64,000 bases of DNA from Limnohabitans sp. Lineage in GTDB: Bacteria; Pseudomonadota; Gammaproteobacteria; Burkholderiales; Burkholderiaceae_C. Under the pieces are notes generated by a model. The model saw nothing but the letters and a program-made list of their open reading frames with translations. It was not told where the DNA came from and did not search any database. A program made the position numbers and the translations under genes. Location: contig NZ_JAAVVW010000003.1 in assembly GCF_023910625.1 (NCBI RefSeq), forward strand, positions 2,170,001-2,234,000. Direction: 5' to 3'. This document shows, in pieces, positions 35,071 through 43,915 of this stretch. How positions within the stretch are numbered: the stretch's first letter is position 1; every line of letters starts with the position of its first letter.

Positions 35071-35655
35071 TTAAATAGGCTCCTCTTCACCCAGCAACTG
35101 GGTGTCAATTCCATCACACATACAGTGCAGCACCAAGTGCTGCACCTCAGAAATTCGTGCAGCCCGCTCGTGAGGCACACACACATGCACATCGGTCTCG
35201 CGCAATTGGCGAGCCAAGGCACCACCCAGGTTTCCGGTCAGCGCCAGGACGCTCATTTCCCGCTCGTGTGCAGCCTGTACCGCTTGAACCAAGTCGGGTT
35301 CGCTGCCATCACTGCTGATCAACACCAGTACATCCCCAGCTTGGCCCAGCGCCAGCACTTGTTTGGTCAGGGCCAGCCCATCGCTCCAGCGGGTGGCCAT
35401 CAAGGCATCGGATGACAGGCACAGGGCAGCCAGACCCGGACGGTCCCGCTCAAAGCCGCCCACCAGAAGATTCACCAGATATTGGGCCAGGGCGGTGGAA
35501 GGCCCCATCGCGCCCACCAGCACCTTGCCGCCGCCCGTGACCGAAGCCAAAACTGCCTGCACGGCCGCATCCACAGGCTTGGCCAAGGTTTCGGCCACCT
35601 GGTAGTGCAAATCTGCACTGTCAATGAAGTGTTGTTGGATTCGAAGATCTAGCAT
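35071..35655 (-). CDS. diaA: SIS-domain protein, DiaA/phosphoheptose isomerase-like
   Basis: A 194-residue SIS (sugar isomerase) domain protein. The start MLDLRIQQHFIDSADLHYQV, the phosphosugar loop region GGGKVLVGAMGPSTALAQYL, DVLVLISSDGSEPDLVQAVQ and EREMSVLALTGNLGGALARQ are typical of DiaA/GmhA. Its position between yraN and dolP favours DiaA, which helps DnaA assemble at the origin. The loop reads GAMGPS where GmhA-type enzymes have GNGGS, so sugar isomerase activity is doubtful. Confidence 0.85.
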   Translation of the reverse strand: MLDLRIQQHFIDSADLHYQVAETLAKPVDAAVQAVLASVTGGGKVLVGAMGPSTALAQYLVNLLVGGFERDRPGLAALCLSSDALMATRWSDGLALTKQVLALGQAGDVLVLISSDGSEPDLVQAVQAAHEREMSVLALTGNLGGALARQLRETDVHVCVPHERAARISEVQHLVLHCMCDGIDTQLLGEEEPI

Positions 35656-35750
35656 GCGCTGGCGATGATAACCGCGACATCTCCCCGCACTGGCCAAGAA
35701 GATGGCAAATCCCGCACCAAGAGGGCTTGTTTTGCCACTTTTGCTGGAGG

Positions 35751-36137
35751 TCAGCCCGCGTCAAAAGCCCCTTGTAGCCATTGCGGGCCATTGGCTTCGA
35801 TGGTAACCACATCAAAACGCGCCGGTGGCAATTGACGCCAGCGCAGCAAATAGTGCTGGGCTGCAAGAATGATGCGCCGCTGTTTTTGATAGCCGATGCT
35901 GGCAGCCGCGCCGCCATGGTCGCTGCGGCTGCGTTGACGAACCTCGACGAACACCACCGTGCCATCGGTAGACTGCATGATCAGGTCAATTTCGCCGCCC
36001 CCGCGCCCGGGCGTCCGATAATTGCGCTGCAACAGCCGCAAGCCGCGCATTTGCAAATACGCTAATGCTTCGTCTTCGCCCGCATCACCCCGGGATTTTG
36101 TGGTCTGGTTCAGCTTGTCTTTTTTGAGGAATTGCAT
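35751..36137 (-). CDS. yraN: YraN-family (UPF0102) endonuclease-like protein
   Basis: A small (128 residues) PD-(D/E)XK-fold protein related to Holliday-junction resolvases, function unknown. The motifs are GDAGEDEALAYLQMRGLRLL, GGGEIDLIMQSTDGTVVFVE (the D and E of the fold) and VRQRSRSDHGGAAASIGYQK. The typical ExK is EVRQRS here (Lys replaced by Arg), which is seen in many family members. Its ATG complement shares base 36137 with the TTG start of rsmI on the other strand. Confidence 0.9.
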   Translation of the reverse strand: MQFLKKDKLNQTTKSRGDAGEDEALAYLQMRGLRLLQRNYRTPGRGGGEIDLIMQSTDGTVVFVEVRQRSRSDHGGAAASIGYQKQRRIILAAQHYLLRWRQLPPARFDVVTIEANGPQWLQGAFDAG

Positions 36138-37060
36138 TGACGCCGTCTCCTTTGTCTGCTTCGTTTGCCAAAGCCCTGGAGGCGGCACACGAGGCTGCCG
36201 GATCGCAAAACCATCCGGTGGGCACACTGTATGTCGTTGCCACCCCCATTGGCAACCTCGCTGACATCAGTTTGCGAGCCTTACACTTGCTGACCCTAGT
36301 GGATGTCGTGGCCTGTGAAGACACCCGCCATACCCAGCAGTTGTTACGCGCCTATGGCTTGGACCGTCCGGGTTCACAGCTTTTGGCGGTGCACCAGCAC
36401 AACGAAGCCGAAGCCGCACAACACGTCCTGGTCCGGCTGGCCCAAGGCGAGCGGGTGGCCTACGTCAGCGATGCGGGCACCCCGGCCATCAGCGACCCGG
36501 GGGCCCGTCTGGTGGCCGTCGTGCGGCAAGCCGGTTTCCGTGTGCTGCCTTTACCGGGGCCCAGCAGTGTGACCACTGCCCTCAGTGCCTCGGGCATGAC
36601 GGGTGATCAAGGCTTTGTGTTTGCGGGCTTTTTGTCCAGTAAAACGGCCGAGCGGCAGCATGCAGTCCAGGGTTTTTTGCAAGAGACCCGGGCCGTTGTG
36701 TTGCTGGAGGCGCCCCACCGCATGGAGGCTTTGGCTCAGGATTTGGCGGTGCTGGGTTCGCGCCTTGTCACCGTGGGGCGCGAACTCACCAAGCAGTTTG
36801 AACAAATTGAAACATTGACGGCGCAAGACTTGTCGGCCTGGCTGGCCCAAAAGCCCGCGCACCAACGCGGCGAATTTGTTCTGGTGCTGCATGATGCGCC
36901 CATCGTCGCTTCTGTGGGCAATGGGCTGCGCGTGTTGCAATTGTTGTTGCCCGAATTGCCCCTCAAGACCGCAGTCAAGCTGGCCGCCGAGATCTCGGGT
37001 GAGCCCAAAAATCAGCTCTATGAACAGGCGCTGAGCCTGAAAAACAAGGAGGCTTCCTGA
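36137..37060 (+). CDS. rsmI: 16S rRNA (cytidine(1402)-2'-O)-methyltransferase
   Basis: Methylates the ribose of C1402 in 16S rRNA using SAM. The 307-residue protein has the tetrapyrrole-methylase fold with GTLYVVATPIGNLADISLRA, VACEDTRHTQQLLRAYG, AYVSDAGTPAISDPGARLV, PGPSSVTTALSASG and VLLEAPHRMEAL, all diagnostic. The TTG start at 36137 gives an N-terminus of about 28 residues before the conserved GTLYVV block. It is divergent from yraN with overlapping start codons, and the arrangement is conserved in proteobacteria. Confidence 0.93.
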   Translation: MTPSPLSASFAKALEAAHEAAGSQNHPVGTLYVVATPIGNLADISLRALHLLTLVDVVACEDTRHTQQLLRAYGLDRPGSQLLAVHQHNEAEAAQHVLVRLAQGERVAYVSDAGTPAISDPGARLVAVVRQAGFRVLPLPGPSSVTTALSASGMTGDQGFVFAGFLSSKTAERQHAVQGFLQETRAVVLLEAPHRMEALAQDLAVLGSRLVTVGRELTKQFEQIETLTAQDLSAWLAQKPAHQRGEFVLVLHDAPIVASVGNGLRVLQLLLPELPLKTAVKLAAEISGEPKNQLYEQALSLKNKEAS

Positions 37061-37079
37061 GCCGATGCTGCAAATGGTT

Positions 37080-37739
37080 TTACCAATGCACCCCAAAAGC
37101 CTCGCGCAAGGCGTGCAGCTCATGTCCGGGCAAAGGCGGCGTGTGTGATTGCAAGACCATCAATCGGGCTGTTTCCTCCAACTCTTCGAGGGTGGCCATG
37201 GCGGCTGCCGGGGTGTCGTGCCACACATTGGGCCCCAGACGCGGAAGCATCACGGCACGGATGGGCGTGCCTCGAGAGGCATACAGCCCGATGAGCTCGC
37301 CCACTTCCTGCGCTGCAGCCGGACTGCCCGGGCGGTGGTAAGCAGTGAGCGGGACATGGCCGACCTTCATCACAAAATAAGGCGTGATGGGCGGCAACAA
37401 CTCGGGCCCCCGGGCATTCAGGCTCAGTGCCACGCAATGCGTGCTGTGGGTGTGAATCACGCAGCGTGTTGAGGGGGCGTGCAGACAGGCGGCGGCATAA
37501 ATTTGACGGTGCAGGGAGATGGTCTTGCTGGCCTTGTCACCGCTGAGCTGCTGGCCTTGCAAGTCCATTCTGGCCAATCGGGCCGGGTCCAGCCAACCCA
37601 AACAGGCATCGGTGGGGGTGATCAAAAAGCCATCGTCCAGGCGCACGCTGATGTTGCCCGCTGTGGCGTGCACATACCCACGCTCAAAAAGACTTCGCCC
37701 GATGCGGCATATTTCTTCACGGGCTTGGGATTCGTTCAT
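37080..37739 (-). CDS. Class II aldolase/adducin-family protein, OtnC-like
   Basis: A 219-residue zinc-dependent aldolase-fold enzyme that best resembles 3-oxo-tetronate 4-phosphate decarboxylase (OtnC). Features are FERGYVHATAGNISVRLDDG, LITPTDACLGWLDPARLARM and the metal histidines in CVIHTHSTHCVALSLNARG. The start at 37739 matches family members; the upstream extension is not conserved. OtnC usually works with OtnK kinase, OtnI isomerase and a dehydrogenase in tetronate breakdown; none of the first two is in the window. Confidence 0.82.
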   Translation of the reverse strand: MNESQAREEICRIGRSLFERGYVHATAGNISVRLDDGFLITPTDACLGWLDPARLARMDLQGQQLSGDKASKTISLHRQIYAAACLHAPSTRCVIHTHSTHCVALSLNARGPELLPPITPYFVMKVGHVPLTAYHRPGSPAAAQEVGELIGLYASRGTPIRAVMLPRLGPNVWHDTPAAAMATLEELEETARLMVLQSHTPPLPGHELHALREAFGVHW

Positions 37740-37835
37740 GCTGTGACTCCGGTGCTGGCCGCCATTGTAGAAAGGATGAGCGTTCTGGCTTGAAGATGGG
37801 GCGGTGACAGCCCGCACTGAACTGAGCCTCAGGGG

Positions 37836-38600
37836 TCAAGCTTCCAGTAACCGGCGCTGTAACTCAGTCACCTCTTGGGGGCTCAAGCCAATGGCCCCAT
37901 GCAAATACTCGTGCATGCCCCCATGTTGGGACTCCACGGTTTCAAAGGCTGCCTGCAAAAACTCGGGCTGCACTTGCCACAGCACTTTCATCACATGCGC
38001 ATGTCCTTGGCCCTCCAGCCGTGCGTCTCTTTTGTACAGTTGATTGGTCAACAGGTAGTCATGCTCGATGGTGCTTCGGTCCACGCCCAGTGCAGAAAGC
38101 AGCAGCGCTGCGGCAAAGCCGGTGCGGTCTTTGCCGGCGGTGCAGTGAAAGACTTGTGGTGTGGGTTGTTCCACCAAATGCTTCAAGAAGCGCCCGAAAG
38201 TTGGTGCATTGCGATTGACGAAATCGCGGTAGGTCTCGCGCATCAGCTCCACCGTCTCGTCTGTGGTGGGCACGATGCCTTGCGCGATCAGGCTCTGCAT
38301 GCGGGCAATCACGGTGGGCTCGATCGTCAACGCCACCCGTTGCACCCCGGCTATTCCGTAGGGGGTGGCGGCGCATTCGGCCGTGCCCCGAAAGTCTAGG
38401 CTGTAACCTACGCCCAGCAACTGCAGGCGGGCCACATCGCCCCCGGTGAGCCCGGCCAGATGGTCGGATCGAAACACCTGCCCCCGTCGAACGCGCTGAC
38501 CTCGTGAGTTCAGGTAACCGCCGATATCGCGGAAATTGGAGGCCCCTTCCAACAAGGGGGCAGCGGGCGCAGTGAGGGGGCTTTCAAAGGTGGAATTCAT
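37836..38600 (-). CDS. Tyrosine-protein phosphatase (Y_phosphatase3 family)
   Basis: A 254-residue phosphatase with the P-loop HCTAGKDRTG (the HCx5R motif) and the N-terminal ASNFRDIGGYLNSRGQRVRR plus VFRSDHLAGLT blocks typical of the family, which includes MptpB-type lipid/protein phosphatases. Only the 254 residues from ATG 38600 are conserved; the same frame is open far upstream on the antisense strand of the kinase gene, but that part is not coding. Targets are unknown. Confidence 0.88.
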   Translation of the reverse strand: MNSTFESPLTAPAAPLLEGASNFRDIGGYLNSRGQRVRRGQVFRSDHLAGLTGGDVARLQLLGVGYSLDFRGTAECAATPYGIAGVQRVALTIEPTVIARMQSLIAQGIVPTTDETVELMRETYRDFVNRNAPTFGRFLKHLVEQPTPQVFHCTAGKDRTGFAAALLLSALGVDRSTIEHDYLLTNQLYKRDARLEGQGHAHVMKVLWQVQPEFLQAAFETVESQHGGMHEYLHGAIGLSPQEVTELQRRLLEA

Positions 38601-38681
38601 GCAGAGCATTGTCGCGGCCAGTCTCGCCATTGGCTGTTGCTGCTGTGACATGGCCCCGGCATCGCAAGGCGAAGAGCAGGT

Positions 38682-39929
38682 ATGGCACGCCGTTTGCTTG
38701 GGGTGTTCATGGACTTCGACGCATACCCCCTCCCCGCCATGCGCCCCAGCGAGACCCCGGCCTGGCGCGACCCTTTGGGCCTGATGCTCGCATCTACAGG
38801 GGAAGGGGTTTTTGGTGTCGATCTGGACGGCCTGTGCGTCTTCATCAACCCGGCCGGTGCCCGCATGATCGGCCTGCAGCCCGAGCAGGTGCTGGGCCAA
38901 AACATGCATGTGCTGACGCACCACGCCCATGCCGATGGCACGCATTACCCCTTGGACGACTGCCCGATTTACAACGCCTTTCGCCAAGGCCAGCCCTGCC
39001 GCATCGACAGCGAGGTGTTTTGGCGCGCTGACGGCAGCAGCTTTCCGGTGGAGTATTCGAGCTACCCGGTGTTTGACCAGGGCCAAGTGCGCGGTGCGGT
39101 GGTCACCTTTGTCGACATCACCGAACGCAAGCGGGCCGAACACGCTTTGCACCAGGCCAAAAACGAACTGGAGCTGCGCGTGGCCGAACGCACGCAGGCG
39201 CTGGAAACCGCCTTGCAACAACTGCGCGAACTGGCCGCCTGGTCCGAGGCGGTGCGCGAAGAAGAGCGCACCCGCATCGCGCGTGAAGTGCACGACGAGT
39301 TGGGCAGCTTGCTGGTGGCCCTGAAGATGGATGTGGGCTGGCTGGACAAGCGCTTGTCTGAGCAAGAGCAGCGTGCGGCCGTGGAGGCCCCAGGCCAGCG
39401 CGACAACATGCGCGGAAAAATGCGAGAAAAGTGCCAGAACATGAGCCGCTTGATCGAAAACGCGGTGGTCAATGTGGGCCGCATCATCACCGACCTGCGC
39501 CCCAGCATCCTGGACCACCAGGGCCTGTGGGGTGCTTTGGAGTGGCAGGCGCAGGAGTTTGTGCAGTCGGCAGAACAGCAACTCAAGTGGTGCATGGAAG
39601 TCAACGAGCAGCGGGAGTTGCCTGAGCCCATGGCCATGGCGGTGTTTCGCATCTTCCAGGAGATGCTCAGCAACGTGGGCCGCCACGCCCGGGCGCGCAC
39701 GGTGGACGTGGACATCGTGGAGCGCGAGGGCTGGTTGCACTTGTCGGTGGAAGACGATGGCTGCGGTGCTTTGCCACAGGTGTTTGAGTCGCCGCAGGCT
39801 TACGGCATCCTGGGCATGCGCGAGCGGGCGCGCCACTTTGGTGGCGTGATCGACATCGACAGCCAACCCGGCAGGGGCACGCGCATGCGCTTGTCCATGC
39901 CCTTGGCTGCCCACGAGGTGGCCGCATGA
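38682..39929 (+). CDS. PAS-domain sensor histidine kinase (HisKA_3/NarX type)
   Basis: A 415-residue cytoplasmic sensor kinase with no membrane segment. An N-terminal PAS domain (residues about 30-150, DPLGLMLASTGEGVFGVDLD then VTFVDITERKRAEH), a coiled-coil, a HisKA_3 dimer domain with phospho-acceptor His204 in IAREVHDELGSLLVALKMDV, and a C-terminal ATPase (FQEMLSNVGRHARARTV as the N-box, VEDDGCGALP and YGILGMRERARHFGG). ATG 38709 is an alternative start. The response-regulator gene overlaps its end by 4 bases. Being just upstream of the cyanate genes it may control them. Confidence 0.9.
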   Translation: MARRLLGVFMDFDAYPLPAMRPSETPAWRDPLGLMLASTGEGVFGVDLDGLCVFINPAGARMIGLQPEQVLGQNMHVLTHHAHADGTHYPLDDCPIYNAFRQGQPCRIDSEVFWRADGSSFPVEYSSYPVFDQGQVRGAVVTFVDITERKRAEHALHQAKNELELRVAERTQALETALQQLRELAAWSEAVREEERTRIAREVHDELGSLLVALKMDVGWLDKRLSEQEQRAAVEAPGQRDNMRGKMREKCQNMSRLIENAVVNVGRIITDLRPSILDHQGLWGALEWQAQEFVQSAEQQLKWCMEVNEQRELPEPMAMAVFRIFQEMLSNVGRHARARTVDVDIVEREGWLHLSVEDDGCGALPQVFESPQAYGILGMRERARHFGGVIDIDSQPGRGTRMRLSMPLAAHEVAA

Positions 39930-40579
39930 ACGCCGCCGTGCGTGTGCTGCTGGGCGACGACCACAAGATCGTGCGCGAGGGCCTGAAGATGGTGCTGGCC
40001 GACGACCCCGCACTGCAGGTCGTGGCCGAGGCCGACACCGGTCCCGGCGTGCTGGACGAGGTGCACAGGCTGCAGGGCTTGCAGGGCCTCGATGTGGTCT
40101 TGCTCGACATCGCCTTGCCGGGCATGGACGGTCTGAATGTGCTGCAAGCGCTGCGGCGGGACTGGCCGGGTCTGCCCGTGCTGATGCTCAGTACCTACCC
40201 CGAAAAACAATACGCGGTGCGCTGCATTCAGCTCGGAGCCTCGGGTTATCTGAACAAAAGCACCGACCCGGATGAACTGATGGCCGCGCTGCGCCGCGTG
40301 GCCGCAGGCGGCATGCACGTCACGCGGGCCACCGCCGAGGCCTTGGCCAGCTTGGTCAGCCAAGGACGCACCAAAACCGGGATCGACATGCTGTCGCACC
40401 GCGAACACCAGGTCTATCTTTTGTTGATCCAGGGACACACCGTGAGCGAAATTGGTGCACAACTGAGTCTGGCCCCCAACACGGTGAGCACTTACCGTGC
40501 ACGCATCCTGGAAAAGACCGGCACCAAGAACGATGTGGAGTTGGCTTTGTATGCGCAAAGCATCGTCGGGCGCTATTGA
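39926..40579 (+). CDS. NarL/LuxR-family response regulator
   Basis: A 217-residue regulator with a receiver domain (RVLLGDDHKIVREGLKMVLA, phospho-acceptor Asp61 in VVLLDIALPGMDGL, conserved Lys in GYLNKSTDPDEL) and a C-terminal LuxR helix-turn-helix (LSHREHQVYLLLIQGHTVSE, then LAPNTVSTYRARILEKTGT). It overlaps the kinase stop by 4 bases (ATGA), so the pair is co-translated. The next gene, 157 bases downstream, is the transporter binding protein and is its most obvious candidate target. Confidence 0.93.
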   Translation: MNAAVRVLLGDDHKIVREGLKMVLADDPALQVVAEADTGPGVLDEVHRLQGLQGLDVVLLDIALPGMDGLNVLQALRRDWPGLPVLMLSTYPEKQYAVRCIQLGASGYLNKSTDPDELMAALRRVAAGGMHVTRATAEALASLVSQGRTKTGIDMLSHREHQVYLLLIQGHTVSEIGAQLSLAPNTVSTYRARILEKTGTKNDVELALYAQSIVGRY

Positions 40580-40735
40580 CCTGGTTCGACCTGCCCGGGA
40601 TTTGTAGGGCCAGCCCTACGCCGCATCGACAAGCGGCTTGCTAAATGAAGAAGCACGCCCCCAATGGCGCATGGGCAAGGTTTTCTGGCCCGCAGCTTGC
40701 ATAGACCTGAGCATCTCCAACAAAGCGAGGTTGCC

Positions 40736-42142
40736 ATGTCTGAATATTTCGACCCGTACAACGCCGACCGTCCCCTGATGCTCAAGTGCAGCTGCGGCCG
40801 TGACCATTCACCCGCCGACCACCATGCGGCTGTTGCAGCCGATGCGGCTGCAGCCCAGTTGCGTGCGCGTTCAGAGACCGCCGAGTTCGAGGCCTACAGC
40901 CAGGAGTTCATCGAGGCCACACTGGTCAAGTCGCTGTTTCCACACGACGAAGAGCGCCGCCTGTTCTTGCGCGCAGTGGGCAAAAAGACCGCCATGGCCG
41001 CCATTGCCAGCGTGCTGCCTGTGGCCAGCTTGCAGGCCTTGGCGCAAAGCAAAGGCCCTTTGGAAAAAACCAACCTCAAGATCGGCTTCATCCCGATCAC
41101 CTGCGCCACGCCACTCATCATGGCCGATCCGCTGGGCTTTTACCAAAAGCAGGGCCTGAATGTCGAAGTGACCAAGACCGCCGGTTGGGCGCTGATTCGC
41201 GACAAGATGATCAACAAGGAGTACGACGCCACGCACTTCCTGTCGCCCATGCCCTTGGCCATCAGCATGGGTTTGGGCGCCAACGCCACGCCCATGAATG
41301 TGGCGACCATCCAGAACATCAACGGCCAAGCCATCACGCTGGCTGTCAAGCACAAGAACAACCGCGACCCGAAAAACTGGAAGGGCTTCAAGTTTGCAGT
41401 GCCTTTCGATTATTCGATGCACAACTTTTTGCTGCGCTATTACTTGGCCGAAAACGGCATCAACCCCGACACCGATGTGCAAATTCGCGTGGTACCACCC
41501 CCAGAGATGGTGGCCAACTTGCGCTCGGGCAACATCGACGGTTTCCTCGGACCCGATCCCTTCAACCAGCGGGCGGTGTTCGACGAAGTCGGTTTCATCC
41601 ACATCCTGACCAAAGAGCTGTGGGACGGGCACCCCTGCTGCGCCTTTGGCACCAGCACCGAGTTCATCCAGAAGAACCCCAACACCTTCGCAGCGCTCTA
41701 CCGCGCGGTGCTCACGGCCGCAGCCATGGCCCGCAAGCCCGAAAACCGGGAACTGATCGCCAAGGTGATTTCACCCGCGCAGTACCTGAACCAGCCCGAG
41801 GCTGTGATTGCCCAAGTGCTGACCGGCAAGTTTGCCGACGGTTTGGGCAAGGTGCAAAACGTGCCCGGTCGCGCGGACTTTGACCCCATGCCCTGGCAAA
41901 GCATGGCGGTGTGGATGCTCACGCAAATGAAGCGCTGGGGTTATGTCAAAGGCGATGTGAACTACAAGCAAATCGCCGAGAAAGTGTTCCTCATCACCGA
42001 TGCGCGCAAGCACATGAAAGAGCTGGGCCACAGCTTTGCAGCCACCACGCCTTACCCCAAGCACAAGATCATGGGCAAAGAGTTTGACCCGGCCAAGCCC
42101 GAGGAGTACATCAAGAGCTTCGCGATCAACAAGATGGGTTAA
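40736..42142 (+). CDS. Cyanate/nitrate-type ABC transporter substrate-binding protein
   Basis: A 468-residue NrtA/CmpA-type receptor for an oxyanion or cyanate importer. It has an unusual N-terminal leader: residues 18-24 read CSCGRDH, a possible metal or iron-sulfur ligand cluster. A twin-arginine-like signal (RRLFLRAVG, R74-R75) follows with a hydrophobic stretch and a probable cut near residue 103 (ALAQ). The binding domain begins LKIGFIPITCATPLIMADPL. The ATG at 40736 has GCGAGG upstream. Linkage to permease, ATPase and cyanase indicates cyanate as the ligand; nitrate or bicarbonate are alternatives. Confidence 0.88.
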   Translation: MSEYFDPYNADRPLMLKCSCGRDHSPADHHAAVAADAAAAQLRARSETAEFEAYSQEFIEATLVKSLFPHDEERRLFLRAVGKKTAMAAIASVLPVASLQALAQSKGPLEKTNLKIGFIPITCATPLIMADPLGFYQKQGLNVEVTKTAGWALIRDKMINKEYDATHFLSPMPLAISMGLGANATPMNVATIQNINGQAITLAVKHKNNRDPKNWKGFKFAVPFDYSMHNFLLRYYLAENGINPDTDVQIRVVPPPEMVANLRSGNIDGFLGPDPFNQRAVFDEVGFIHILTKELWDGHPCCAFGTSTEFIQKNPNTFAALYRAVLTAAAMARKPENRELIAKVISPAQYLNQPEAVIAQVLTGKFADGLGKVQNVPGRADFDPMPWQSMAVWMLTQMKRWGYVKGDVNYKQIAEKVFLITDARKHMKELGHSFAATTPYPKHKIMGKEFDPAKPEEYIKSFAINKMG

Positions 42143-42147
42143 GGCAC

Positions 42148-43014
42148 ATGAAAACCACGCACCTCAATTTGCGCGCGGCCATGGTCTCGCTGCTCATGTT
42201 CTTGGTCTTTCTGGGGGCCTGGCAGCTCTCGGCCACTGCCCCAACGGTGGCCGGCGCCTCCAAGGCGGGCATGACGGCCGAAGAGATCGAATACCAAAAG
42301 ATGATGGGCAAAGACCCGGGGGCGGTCAAAACCACGGGGTTTCCGCCACCGCTTGAAGTGGGCAAGGCCATGCTGGGCCACCTGGCCGATCCGTTTTATG
42401 ACAAAGGCCCCAACGACAAAGGCATCGGCATCCAACTCGCGCATTCTCTGGGCCGGGTGGCCCTGGGCTTCTTCTTGGCCGTGTTGGTGGCCTTGCCGGT
42501 GGGTTTCATGATCGGCATGTCGCCACTCATGCGCAAGGCGTTTGACCCCTTCATCCAGGTGCTCAAACCCATCAGCCCCTTGGCCTGGATGCCGCTGGCG
42601 CTGTACACCCTGAAAGACTCGGAAGTCAGCGGCATCTTCGTCATCTTCATCTGCTCGGTCTGGCCCATGCTGATCAACACGGCCTTTGGCGTGGCCGCCG
42701 TCAAACGTGAATGGCTCAACGTGGCCAGCACGCTGGAGGTGCGTCCGCTGCGCAAAGCCTTCTTGGTGATCCTGCCCGCTGCTGCCCCGACCATCGTCAC
42801 CGGCATGCGCATCAGCATGGGCATCGCCTGGCTGGTGATCGTGGCCGCCGAGATGCTGGTGGGCGGCACGGGTGTGGGCTACTTTGTGTGGAACGAGTGG
42901 AACAACCTGTCTCTGGTGAACGTGATCTTTGCGGTGCTGGTGATTGGCGTGGTGGGCATGTTGCTGGACCTGGCGTTTGCCCAATTGCAAAAGGCGGTGA
43001 CCTATGTGGAGTGA
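42148..43014 (+). CDS. Cyanate/nitrate-type ABC transporter permease
   Basis: A 288-residue inner-membrane permease of the NrtB/SsuC/TauC family. A first helix (MVSLLMFLVFLGAWQL), a soluble loop, and then a five-helix permease core with the EAA-like loop TLEVRPLRKAFLVILPAAAP and FDPFIQVLKPISPLAWMPLA. It begins 6 bases after the binding-protein gene and touches the ATPase gene, so the three form one operon. Confidence 0.92.
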   Translation: MKTTHLNLRAAMVSLLMFLVFLGAWQLSATAPTVAGASKAGMTAEEIEYQKMMGKDPGAVKTTGFPPPLEVGKAMLGHLADPFYDKGPNDKGIGIQLAHSLGRVALGFFLAVLVALPVGFMIGMSPLMRKAFDPFIQVLKPISPLAWMPLALYTLKDSEVSGIFVIFICSVWPMLINTAFGVAAVKREWLNVASTLEVRPLRKAFLVILPAAAPTIVTGMRISMGIAWLVIVAAEMLVGGTGVGYFVWNEWNNLSLVNVIFAVLVIGVVGMLLDLAFAQLQKAVTYVE

Positions 43015-43084
43015 AGCCACCGAACGCGAGCTGATCGCGCCTTTGTCATCCGACACCCATGCATTCCAACCCAAGGCCAAAGCC

Positions 43085-43879
43085 ATGAACGCTTTCCTCA
43101 AAATCGAAAAACTGGGCAAGGCCTACCAAAGCGACAAGCCGGTGTTTTCGGACGTGACCTTCACCATCGACAAAGGCGAGTTCGTCTGCATCATCGGCCA
43201 CTCGGGCTGTGGCAAAACCACCATCTTGAATGTGCTGGCGGGTCTGGACACGGCCAGCACGGGCCACGCCTTCATGGACGGTCGCGAGATCGCAGGCCCG
43301 AGCCTGGAGCGTGGTGTGGTCTTCCAAAGCCATGCGCTCATGCCTTGGCTCACAGTGCGGCAAAACATCGCGTTTGCTGTGCGGTCCAAGTGGCCCGAAT
43401 GGAAAACGCCGCAAGTGAACGTGCATGTGGAAAAGCACGTCGGCATGGTGGGCCTGTTGCACGCCATCGACAAAAAACCCAGCCAACTGTCGGGCGGCAT
43501 GAAGCAGCGTGTGGGCATTGCCCGAGCCTTCGCCATCCAGCCCAAGATGCTGCTGCTCGACGAACCCTTTGGAGCCCTCGACGCACTCACACGGGGCACG
43601 ATTCAGGACGAACTGATGGCCATCGTGCGCCAAACACAGCAAACCGTTTTCATGATCACCCACGACGTGGACGAAGCGATTTTGCTGTCGGACCGCATCT
43701 TGCTCATGAGCAACGGCAACGAATCGGGCGGCAGCTATGTGCCAGGGGGCCTGGCCGAAGTGGTGGTCAACCCGCTGCCACGCGAACGCACACGCGCCCA
43801 GTTGCACCACTTGCCCGGTTATTACGACATGCGCAACCACATCGTCGATTTTTTGGTGTCACGCGCCAAAGCCCATTGA
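43085..43879 (+). CDS. Cyanate/nitrate-type ABC transporter ATP-binding protein
   Basis: A 264-residue ATPase of the NrtD/TauB/SsuB family. Walker A is IIGHSGCGKTTILNVLAG, the Q-loop is VFQSHALMPWLTV, the signature is LSGGMKQRVGIARAFA, Walker B is MLLLDEPFGALD, and the H-loop is VFMITHDVDEAILLSDR. ATG 43085 gives the usual family start (MNAFLKIEKLGKAY). An in-frame ATG at 43004 overlapping the permease stop would add 27 residues and cannot be excluded. It completes the importer upstream of cynS. Confidence 0.93.
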   Translation: MNAFLKIEKLGKAYQSDKPVFSDVTFTIDKGEFVCIIGHSGCGKTTILNVLAGLDTASTGHAFMDGREIAGPSLERGVVFQSHALMPWLTVRQNIAFAVRSKWPEWKTPQVNVHVEKHVGMVGLLHAIDKKPSQLSGGMKQRVGIARAFAIQPKMLLLDEPFGALDALTRGTIQDELMAIVRQTQQTVFMITHDVDEAILLSDRILLMSNGNESGGSYVPGGLAEVVVNPLPRERTRAQLHHLPGYYDMRNHIVDFLVSRAKAH

Positions 43880-43915
43880 TTCTTTCTTTTTCACCAACCC
43901 CCCAAGAGGTCTCTC

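Noticed and set aside
37836..40013. 725-codon minus-strand frame ending in the tyrosine phosphatase
   Set aside because: Only the last 254 residues are phosphatase; the rest is antisense to the histidine kinase gene, which has clear domains.
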